This document shows positions 1-6,389 of a stretch of 11,503 nucleotides of DNA, piece after piece. The position numbers were made by a program, and so were the translations under genes. The notes under the pieces were generated by a model. It was not told the DNA's origin. It did not search any database and saw only the letters and a program-made list of their open reading frames with translations. The number at the start of each line of letters is the position of its first letter. Positions within the stretch are counted from its first letter, which is position 1. Source of the stretch: Candidatus Avelusimicrobium faecicola (GTDB lineage: Bacteria; Elusimicrobiota; Elusimicrobia; Elusimicrobiales; Elusimicrobiaceae); the NCBI GenBank assembly GCA_900540405.1, contig UQFW01000046.1, forward strand, positions 1 through 11,503. The letters run 5' to 3'.

Positions 1-956
1 GAGCCGTCCCACCCGGCGCAGAAAGACATGGGGGAGCCGTATTCTCTGCCGTTATTATCAAAAATAACGCAGTTAGAAGCGCCCTTTACACCGCCGTACT
101 CATTGGTACAACAATTTACAGGATTAGTTTTGCTACAAGGAACAGCCGTCGTTCCCGTAGAAAACTTGAAACAAGAAGCATCTGCGGTAGCAGTACCAGT
201 ACCACAATTATCCGGCCCGCTAGAGGCGCCTTCTTTTACACACCAACTATTATCGTTCGTCCCATTGCAATAATACTGGGCAGACGGACAAGTGGTTCCG
301 TTTTGGCCGTCATAGCAGTGATAGGAGCCGCAAATATAGTCCTCCGCCTTGACCGTTCCGTTATCCCCGGAACCGGGGTACATGGTTAAAGTGCGGATAG
401 GCGGCGTATCGTTGGAGCTGGCAATATTTTTGCCGCCATAGTATTTAACAATATCAAATTTAATGGTTTGTAAGGGAAACGCAATAGAGTAGGTACTCAT
501 GGCCAAGGGCTTATTGGCACAGTAGACCGTCATACACAACCCTAAACAATGGTTGGGGTATGTGTTCTTTTTATCCGGGGCGGGATACGGCTGGTCGTAC
601 TCAATCAAGGCGGAATTTTGCCATGGGTCCGCATAAGTGTTTCCACTCGCATTTATGACATTGTCGCCGTCTTTTAGTACGCCAGAAACAAAACTGCGGT
701 CATGCTCAGACCCTTTCAACTTTCCGTCTTTAGATAAGCCCAAATTACTGTCATCCGCTGCTTTCCAGCCGCAATATCTCCCAGAAATGGTTGATGGCTC
801 TGTCGTTGTTTCGTTCTTATAAAACACACCGGCAAATTTAACGTCTGCCTGTGCTTGCGCAAAAGCGGGCACTGCCGCCGATAACAAAAGCAAAGGCAAA
901 GCCGCCGCCAAGGCCGCTTTCCCCGCAAAGAACTTACACATTTTTGTAAATGTCAT
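1..956 (-). CDS. Secreted cysteine-rich protein of unknown function (3' end beyond the window)
   Basis: The frame is open without a stop from the ATG at 956 to the left edge, giving at least 318 codons with the C-terminus missing. I do not recognise the family. The first 33 residues form a classical signal peptide: basic n-region (K5, K8, K13), a hydrophobic core containing LPLLLLSAAV, and an AFA-QA cleavage site. Export across the inner membrane is therefore expected. The visible mature part (about 285 residues) holds 16 cysteines, many in short spacings such as CLGLC, ICGSYHC and NCC, and is rich in Asn, Gly, Thr and Tyr. It has no second hydrophobic segment. Disulfide-bonded surface or extracellular structure is an inference. 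The start is uncertain: in-frame ATGs also lie at 980 and 941, and none has a good Shine-Dalgarno. The gene looks more AT-rich by eye than the operon to its right. It has its own candidate promoter and a long leader. Confidence 0.82.
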   Translation of the reverse strand, partial: MTFTKMCKFFAGKAALAAALPLLLLSAAVPAFAQAQADVKFAGVFYKNETTTEPSTISGRYCGWKAADDSNLGLSKDGKLKGSEHDRSFVSGVLKDGDNVINASGNTYADPWQNSALIEYDQPYPAPDKKNTYPNHCLGLCMTVYCANKPLAMSTYSIAFPLQTIKFDIVKYYGGKNIASSNDTPPIRTLTMYPGSGDNGTVKAEDYICGSYHCYDGQNGTTCPSAQYYCNGTNDNSWCVKEGASSGPDNCGTGTATADASCFKFSTGTTAVPCSKTNPVNCCTNEYGGVKGASNCVIFDNNGREYGSPMSFCAGWDG

Positions 957-1037
957 ATTGTTTGTTTTGTAGTTTCCCATAGATATTAAACCAAATACTA
1001 ATTAAAAATTAAGCCCTTCAAAAATCTTTGCTCCGTC

Positions 1038-1108
1038 GTGCGCGGGTAAAAATGCCACGCACCGGTGCTACGCATACCATATATTATATATAAAATATGC
1101 CCAGCACC
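1038..1108 (-). promoter_or_regulatory. Structured 5' leader: two adjacent hairpins upstream of the cysteine-rich gene
   Basis: On the minus strand, GGTGCT at 1108-1103 pairs with AGCACC at 1069-1064. Inside that, GCATA pairs with TATGC after a 2x2 mismatch, and the AT-rich centre can extend the stem. One base further on, GTGCG at 1062-1058 pairs with CGCAC at 1042-1038, with a GG/CC continuation and an AT-rich loop. No long T-run directly follows either stem, so a simple terminator is less likely than a structured leader or a processing or stability element. It matches no riboswitch class I recognise. Confidence 0.45.
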
Positions 1109-1119
1109 TACACTTATAA

Positions 1120-1148
1120 ATTTTTGCAACTTTTGGCGTACTTGTCAA
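1120..1148 (-). promoter_or_regulatory. Candidate sigma70-type promoter for the cysteine-rich gene
   Basis: A perfect TTGACA (-35) lies at 1148-1143. After a 17-base spacer, AAAAAT at 1125-1120 matches four of six bases of the TATAAT -10 box. Transcription would start near 1112 and give a leader of roughly 130 to 155 bases before the candidate start codons. A perfect TATAAT also occurs at 1088-1083, but it has no matching -35 and lies inside the leader hairpin. The position, downstream of the operon terminator and upstream of the cysteine-rich gene, fits an independent promoter. Confidence 0.45.
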
Positions 1149-1215
1149 CTATTTTCTATCCTCGGGCGCGGGCCGGATAAAAATTCCCTGCGCGGCGCAC
1201 TTTTGGGGGACCCGT

Positions 1216-1236
1216 AAAAATCACTCCCGCGGGAGT
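1216..1236 (-). terminator. Intrinsic terminator overlapping the cyclase stop codon
   Basis: The 14-base perfect palindrome ACTCCCGCGGGAGT (1236-1223) is followed after GA by five Ts (1220-1216). It forms a short GC-rich stem directly before a T-run. The palindrome covers the last sense codons and the first base of the TGA stop of the diguanylate cyclase gene, so it probably ends the long operon. A weaker backup lies just downstream: TGCG-CCG-CGCA at 1199-1189 followed by GGGAATTTTT. Confidence 0.6.
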
Positions 1237-2717
1237 ACCGTTTCCCTATACAACGCAAATGCACCGCGCCCGTTTTGCTTTACATAATACAACGCCTTGT
1301 CCGCTTTTTCCAACAAGCCGGAAGCGTCCGTGCCGTCCTGCGGGAAAACGGAAATCCCCTGGCTGATACTTAAATGCACGTCTTTGCCGTCCGTATACCG
1401 GGCGGGAAGCGTAATCGCGCGGATACGCTCCTGCAAGCGTTTGGAAATAATTTTGGCCTCCTCCCCATTGGTGCGCGGAAGCATAATAACCATTTCGTCC
1501 CCGCCAAAGCGGCACGGAAAGTCCGTCTGCCGCAAACTGGTGCGAATCACGCGGGAAACCTCTTTTAAGGCCCAATCCCCTATTTGGTGGCCGTAGCCGT
1601 CGTTAATCTGTTTGAACAGGTCAATATCCAAAATAATTAAAGACATCGTCAGGTCAAAGCGTTTGGAGCGGTAAATTTCGTCGGCAAATTTTTCGTTAAA
1701 AAAGCGGCGCACGGGCAGTTTGGTTAGCTCGTCGTAATTGGAAAGCTCCTGCACGCGCTCAAACAGCATGGCGTTATCTATGGCCAGGGCAATTTGGGTG
1801 GAAAACTGCTTTAGTGAAATAAAATCCAAATACCCGATTTTGCGCCTGGAAAGCAAGTTATCAAAGGTTAAAAAACCTACCTTGTTGCGCTGTACCTTTA
1901 GCGGGATATAAATAACGCTTTTGCGGGAAGTATAGGTGTTGGGGGAGTCAAACACTTCGCGCAAGAGTTCCTTTTCCCCCTCTTTTAAGGCGGAGCCGTC
2001 CTCCGTAGTCACCTGGCCGGAAATATCCACCCCTAAAATGGATTTAATTTTGGTGCCGTCGTAATTCGTCAAATACAGGCGCACGCGGTCAAAACGGAAA
2101 TACTTTTGAACGCCTTGCAAAATCAGCTCCAGGCCGTCGTTCAAGCGCAAAGAGGAGGCAAACACCGTGGCTAAATTATTTAACGCCGTGGATACCGCTA
2201 AACGCTGGTTTTTGGCCTGGTCAATTTCCGTATTGCGCAAATTGTGGGAGATTTCTTTAGCCAGGGCCTTAATCAGTTTTTCTTCCTCCCCGGTGAACAC
2301 GCGGTTCTTGCGGAAGCGCTCCATGCGTATTACGCCCACTTTTTCCGCCATATAGGTAGAAACTTTTTCCCCCTGGATAGACATGGTGGGCTTTTGCCAC
2401 CGCACCAGCACATAGGCCGCGGGGTAGCTTAAATCCGTACTGACTACAAAACCGTCTTGCAGTAAAGACTTCAAAAACCAAGGCTCATTTAATACGGATA
2501 TATCTTCCTGCATATCCATACAGTATTCTTTTTTGCACATCATTTTTAGGGAGAGCAGCGCCCTATCCTGCTGCCAATTAAAAAAATACACGCGGTTTAA
2601 CTTAAATAAACTCAACAAGGCCGGCAGGGCACATTCCAACAGTTCCCGCTTGTTTTGAAAGGACTGGTTGAGCTGTTTGTGAAATTTGTAGAGCGTATAA
2701 GACTCTTTATCAAACAT
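1221..2717 (-). CDS. Cytoplasmic GAF-GAF-GGDEF diguanylate cyclase
   Basis: This 498-residue protein is predicted to make cyclic di-GMP from two GTP. The C-terminal GGDEF domain (about 328-490) opens with DELTKLPVRR, carries the metal and GTP-binding stretch DIDLFKQINDGYGH (Asp364, Asp366 onward) and has GGDEM at 405-409. The last motif residue is Met rather than Phe, but the catalytic acidic pair is kept. An RxxD inhibitory I-site (RQTD, 396-399) sits the canonical five residues before it, so product feedback is likely. Residues about 1-165 and 175-325 resemble two GAF-type sensor domains; this assignment rests on pattern and length. There is no signal peptide or membrane helix, so it should act in the cytosol. 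The start is supported by GAGGG seven bases upstream. Only three bases separate it from the solute-binding-fold gene, which suggests translational coupling and shared signalling. A terminator overlaps its stop. Confidence 0.93.
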   Translation of the reverse strand: MFDKESYTLYKFHKQLNQSFQNKRELLECALPALLSLFKLNRVYFFNWQQDRALLSLKMMCKKEYCMDMQEDISVLNEPWFLKSLLQDGFVVSTDLSYPAAYVLVRWQKPTMSIQGEKVSTYMAEKVGVIRMERFRKNRVFTGEEEKLIKALAKEISHNLRNTEIDQAKNQRLAVSTALNNLATVFASSLRLNDGLELILQGVQKYFRFDRVRLYLTNYDGTKIKSILGVDISGQVTTEDGSALKEGEKELLREVFDSPNTYTSRKSVIYIPLKVQRNKVGFLTFDNLLSRRKIGYLDFISLKQFSTQIALAIDNAMLFERVQELSNYDELTKLPVRRFFNEKFADEIYRSKRFDLTMSLIILDIDLFKQINDGYGHQIGDWALKEVSRVIRTSLRQTDFPCRFGGDEMVIMLPRTNGEEAKIISKRLQERIRAITLPARYTDGKDVHLSISQGISVFPQDGTDASGLLEKADKALYYVKQNGRGAFALYRETVLPRE

Positions 2718-2720
2718 AAA

Positions 2721-3926
2721 CTATCCCTCGTACAGTGAAAGCAAATGGTTAATTTCTTTACAGGCGTTGTCCAGGGCGCGGTCCAACCCGGCCATGGTAA
2801 AGCGTTCTTCCACAATATCCGTGGCGCTGACGGCAAACACTTTATTTAATATTTCCATCACCGTACCCGTCACCGTGATATTGGGCAACGTTTTGGAAGA
2901 CGCCAAAATGTTGCTGTATGTTTGCAACCGGCGTGCGGAAGAAAAAATAAACTGCTCAAAGGAATCTTCAAACGCCGGGAATACTTCCATCATCCCCGCA
3001 TAGCGGATTTGGTTATCCGCCCGGGCACACCATTTGATAAATTTTAAGGCGTTTTCTTTCTCTTTGGAAAGCACGTTTACTATTAAATTCATGCCCGATA
3101 AGTACGAATAATACACGTTCCCGGTGGTGGGCACGGGCACCGTTTTTACGCGCAGGCCGCGTTTGGTATCAAAACTGGCTACCCCCTGTTTGCGGGAAAT
3201 TAAAATGCTGGCTTTGCCGGAAACCATAGTGCCCAAACTGCCGCGTTCGCGCAAAATGGGCATATATTCTTTAATAGCCAGGGTGATGTAGTCCTTAAAC
3301 CCGGCCTTAAATTGCGGCGTATTAATCAGGCAGGTTTTCAAATCGGGCGAGAACAGCTCCGCGCCGCGGTCCCACACGGCCGGAAGCGCGCACCGGACGG
3401 AAAGAGAGCCGCGCCAATCGCTATTTTGCATGGGGTAATAGCCGGGGTTATCCCGAAATGCGCGTTTGAGCGCCTCGCACACGCTTAACAGGCCGTCCCA
3501 AGTGGCCAGTTCTTCTTCCGGGTGGGCGGAAACCATTTTCAAGTGGTCGCCGCGGAAGTGTAAGGCGCTCATATCAAACCACCACGGATAGGAATGAATA
3601 TCCTTCGTTCCCGGGCGATAACAATGCGGTTTTAACGGAAACAACACATTACTTAAAGAAAGCCCGGGGTCTAATTTAGAAAGGTTTTCCGCCACGCCGG
3701 CCCGCGTTAACAGCGCCGTCCAGTAGTGCGGGATTTGCACCAAATCCGGTATTTCTTCTTCCGGCGCCGGGTTTTTAAGCATAAAAATCTTGCGCCACAG
3801 CACATTGCGCGTAAACACGCGCACGGTCAGCTCCACGCCGGGATGTTCTTTTTCAAACAAACGGCGGAGCAACTCATAATCTTCTTTCGTGCGGGCGCCG
3901 GAATCCGGCATGACCCAAATAATCAT
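2721..3926 (-). CDS. Family 1 solute-binding-fold protein lacking a signal peptide
   Basis: This 401-residue protein resembles the mature part of family 1 ABC solute-binding proteins (maltose-binding type). The first strand is IIWVMPDSG, followed by an amphipathic helix and FEKEHPGVELTV, then IPDLVQI, a YPWWFDMSALHF segment and a TWDGLL helix. A late SGMNLIVNVLSKEKENALKFIKW region resembles the family's hinge and lobe-closing section. Family members normally carry a signal peptide or lipobox; this one starts at the first beta strand. The tsaD TAA lies in the same frame one codon upstream (TAA GCT ATG), so no longer N-terminus is possible without readthrough. A cytosolic location is therefore expected. 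No permease or ATPase genes are in the window. The three-base gap to the GAF-GGDEF gene suggests a ligand-sensing partner rather than a transporter component. The ligand is unknown; a sugar or oligosaccharide would fit the family. Confidence 0.85.
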   Translation of the reverse strand: MIIWVMPDSGARTKEDYELLRRLFEKEHPGVELTVRVFTRNVLWRKIFMLKNPAPEEEIPDLVQIPHYWTALLTRAGVAENLSKLDPGLSLSNVLFPLKPHCYRPGTKDIHSYPWWFDMSALHFRGDHLKMVSAHPEEELATWDGLLSVCEALKRAFRDNPGYYPMQNSDWRGSLSVRCALPAVWDRGAELFSPDLKTCLINTPQFKAGFKDYITLAIKEYMPILRERGSLGTMVSGKASILISRKQGVASFDTKRGLRVKTVPVPTTGNVYYSYLSGMNLIVNVLSKEKENALKFIKWCARADNQIRYAGMMEVFPAFEDSFEQFIFSSARRLQTYSNILASSKTLPNITVTGTVMEILNKVFAVSATDIVEERFTMAGLDRALDNACKEINHLLSLYEG

Positions 3927-3929
3927 AGC

Positions 3930-4949
3930 TTATCTCCAAGAGCGCACTTTCATATTGGGGTTTACGTTAATATTCCATTTAGGGGCTTGGCCTGTTTCGT
4001 CCGCGTGCGCTAATTTTTTATAAGCGGCCAAAGCTATCATGGCGGCATTGTCGGACGATAACTTCCTATCCACAAACCGCACGTCTAACCCGGCCTCCCG
4101 GCCTTTTTGTTCCATCATCTGCCTAAGCAGTGTATTGCCTGCCACACCGCCCCCAACCGCAATGTGGTGTACTTTATATTTTAGCGCGGCTTTGAGGGTT
4201 TTGGCTACTAAAGTTTCAACCACCGCCGTTTCAAACGAGGCACACACGTCGGGCACGCTGATATTTTGGTGGTCCCGCAAATAATAGCTGACGGCCGTTT
4301 TAATGCCGCTGAAAGAAAAATCCCAGGTGCCGGGCAACAGCGGGCGCGGGAAACGGATAGCATCCCGCCGCCCCAAAAGCGCCTGTTTAGATACCTGCGG
4401 CCCGCCCGGATACGGCAAGCCCAACAATTTGGCTACTTTATCAAAGGCTTCGCCGGCGGCATCATCCCGCGTGCGGCCCAATTCTTTATATTCGCCATAG
4501 TTTTTAACATATAAAAGCTCGGTATTTCCGCCGGAAACCACCAACGCCACCAACGGGAACTCAAGCGGGCGGCAGGCGCGGCCGTTCTCGTATTCACACG
4601 CAAACAGGTGGCCTTCCAAATGGTTTACCCCAATCAGCGGGACTTGCTTGTAAACGGCCAATGTTTCGGCCGCCACACGCCCCACCATGAGCCCGCCCGG
4701 CAACCCCGGCCCGCTGGCAAAAGCCACGCAGTCTATCGGCGTTTGGCCGAGGGCGGATTCTATCACGGCGGCAATTTTGGCCGCGTGCGCACGGCTGGCT
4801 AACTCCGGCACGACGCCATGGTATTTTTTATGTTCGTCTATTTGCGAATAAATCACGTTGGATAAAAGCTCCGTACCGCCTTTTAATACGGCGGCGGAAG
4901 TTTCATCACAGGTGGATTCTATCCCTAAAATTGTAAAATCCTTTTTCAT
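3930..4949 (-). CDS. tsaD: tRNA N6-threonylcarbamoyladenosine synthase, transferase subunit TsaD
   Basis: TsaD transfers the threonylcarbamoyl group from threonylcarbamoyl-AMP to A37 of ANN-decoding tRNAs, with TsaB and TsaE as partners (none visible here). The 339 residues match the usual family length. The N-terminal GIESTCDETSAAV signature of the ASKHA fold is present. The metal-binding HLEGH motif supplies His110 and His114, and SSDNAAM supplies Asp300. VSGGNTELLYV (about 138-148) and the VGGGVAGNTLLR loop (about 265-276) are nucleotide-site segments typical of the family. The start is supported by AAGGTG six bases upstream. It lies eight bases after ctpA and one codon before the solute-binding-fold gene in the same frame. 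It is a housekeeping gene, probably carried here by operon structure rather than a functional link. Confidence 0.97.
   Translation of the reverse strand: MKKDFTILGIESTCDETSAAVLKGGTELLSNVIYSQIDEHKKYHGVVPELASRAHAAKIAAVIESALGQTPIDCVAFASGPGLPGGLMVGRVAAETLAVYKQVPLIGVNHLEGHLFACEYENGRACRPLEFPLVALVVSGGNTELLYVKNYGEYKELGRTRDDAAGEAFDKVAKLLGLPYPGGPQVSKQALLGRRDAIRFPRPLLPGTWDFSFSGIKTAVSYYLRDHQNISVPDVCASFETAVVETLVAKTLKAALKYKVHHIAVGGGVAGNTLLRQMMEQKGREAGLDVRFVDRKLSSDNAAMIALAAYKKLAHADETGQAPKWNINVNPNMKVRSWR
3933..3937 (-). promoter_or_regulatory. Ribosome binding site fixing the start of the solute-binding-fold gene
   Basis: GGAGA lies six bases before the ATG at 3926 and abuts the tsaD stop codon. With the in-frame TAA one codon upstream, it fixes the start and rules out a hidden N-terminal signal peptide. 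Confidence 0.7.
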
Positions 4950-4957
4950 AAAGCACC

Positions 4958-6373
4958 TTATTTTTTATCTTGCGCCGGAGCCTGTTTTTGCGGCGCGGCC
5001 TTGGGGGCGGATTTTTTACCTTGGGTTTCTTTTTTGGAAGCGGCCTTTTTTGTTTTGGCGGCTTCTTTAGCGGCTTTGGCTTCGGCGGCCTCTTTTTGGG
5101 CCTGCTCCAAGGTTAATTTGCCCGTTAAATACAAAACAGCTTTGTCCAACACCGGGTCTTTTTCCGTCATTTCCGGCAGTTGCGCCTTTTGCCCGGGGGT
5201 GTATACCACTTTATTATACTGCATAAAAACTTTTATTTCTTGTTCCGGGTCCACTTCCACTTCAATATCTGGGAAAATGCCCCCTTCGTCCGCCTTGGAT
5301 TTATCCCGGTAATTGCGTTGGATAAGCCGCCCCGCCGGGGTGTAATATTTGGCAATCGTCAGGCGCAGGCCCGCCCCGCCGGAAAGCGGCAACACTTGCT
5401 GTACGCTCGCTTTGCCGAACGAACGCTGGCCGGCAATCACCGCGCGTTTGTTATCCTGCAACGCGCCGGAAACAATTTCGCTCGCGCTGGCGGAGCCTTG
5501 GTTGACCAGCACCACCATCGGAATATCCGCATACGGCGCTTTGGCGTTGGTCTTAAATTCCTGGTAGAACTCCTTTTTGCGGCCTTGGGTATAAACAATC
5601 ATCTGTTTATCCCCCATAAAAAGTTTGGCCATATCCACCGCGCCCGTCAGTAAACCGCCGGGGTTGAAACGCAAATCCAACACCAGGGACTGCATCCCCT
5701 GTTTTTTAAGCTCTTTTAAGGCTTTGTTCACGGCTTCTATCGTGTGGCCGGAAAAATCCACCACATATACATAGCCGATTTTGTGCGCCAACATGCGGGA
5801 ATAAACCACTTCCGGCACGATTTGTTGCCGTTTTAAGGTTAAATCGGGCAGGTTTTTATATTCGCCGTTTTCCGCCTTGCGGCTCAAGGTCAGTTTTACC
5901 TTGGTGCCCACTTCGCCGCGCATCAAGTCCACGGCTTCGTCCAGTTTCATATCTTTTAAGTCGCGGTCGTCCACAAATATAATGCGGTCCCCCGGCATAA
6001 CCCCCGCCTTAAAAGCAGGCGTGCCCGGCATGGGGCTCATCACCGTCACATAGCCGTCCACCATTTGCAAACGGATACCCAACCCGCCGAAATCGCCCCG
6101 GGTTTCGTTCTTTAATTCTTTGTAATCTTTCGGCTCTAAATACTGGGAAAAATCGTCCAATTCCCCCACCACGCCTTTAATGGCGCCGTTAATTAATTTA
6201 TCGGAATCGGTACTTTCCACATAATTTTCTTTTACATATTCCAACACGTCAATAAACGTGCGGATTTTGCGCAGCCCCCCGTCTGCCGACGCATACGCAT
6301 ACGGGAACAGCGTTCCCATAAAAAACATCACAGCCGCCACAACGGCCCAAGTGTTTAATTTTTTATCTTTCAT
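4958..6373 (-). CDS. ctpA: Carboxy-terminal processing protease, S41 family (CtpA-like)
   Basis: This 471-residue serine protease is predicted to trim or degrade envelope proteins, often regulators of peptidoglycan hydrolases. An uncleaved anchor or signal segment lies at about 9-29. A PDZ domain spans about 87-165, with GGLGI at 96-100 as carboxylate-binding loop. The S41 domain contains DLRFNPGG (233-240) and NQGSASASEI. By alignment with known CTPs the catalytic residues are Ser296, Lys321 (in SFGKAS) and Glu299, with the usual 25-residue Ser-Lys spacing. Residues about 425-471 form a low-complexity Ala/Lys/Glu/Gln tail, longer than usual and perhaps a wall or partner tether. GAGGAT lies just before the ATG. 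It follows envC by 16 bases, a neighbour pairing seen in many bacteria, which supports a role in controlling cell-wall cleavage. Confidence 0.95.
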   Translation of the reverse strand: MKDKKLNTWAVVAAVMFFMGTLFPYAYASADGGLRKIRTFIDVLEYVKENYVESTDSDKLINGAIKGVVGELDDFSQYLEPKDYKELKNETRGDFGGLGIRLQMVDGYVTVMSPMPGTPAFKAGVMPGDRIIFVDDRDLKDMKLDEAVDLMRGEVGTKVKLTLSRKAENGEYKNLPDLTLKRQQIVPEVVYSRMLAHKIGYVYVVDFSGHTIEAVNKALKELKKQGMQSLVLDLRFNPGGLLTGAVDMAKLFMGDKQMIVYTQGRKKEFYQEFKTNAKAPYADIPMVVLVNQGSASASEIVSGALQDNKRAVIAGQRSFGKASVQQVLPLSGGAGLRLTIAKYYTPAGRLIQRNYRDKSKADEGGIFPDIEVEVDPEQEIKVFMQYNKVVYTPGQKAQLPEMTEKDPVLDKAVLYLTGKLTLEQAQKEAAEAKAAKEAAKTKKAASKKETQGKKSAPKAAPQKQAPAQDKK

Positions 6374-6389
6374 AATATCCTCATCAAAT

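Noticed and set aside
1083-1088. Perfect TATAAT as the -10 box of a promoter
   Set aside because: The -35 position 17 bases upstream reads GTAGGT, a poor match, and the box is part of the AT-rich tip of the leader hairpin. The TTGACA candidate at 1148-1143 is preferred.
5180-5653. A 157-codon open frame on the plus strand
   Set aside because: It lies wholly antisense to the ctpA S41 domain, whose catalytic motifs are intact. Its product is basic, His/Arg-rich and shows no recognisable motif.
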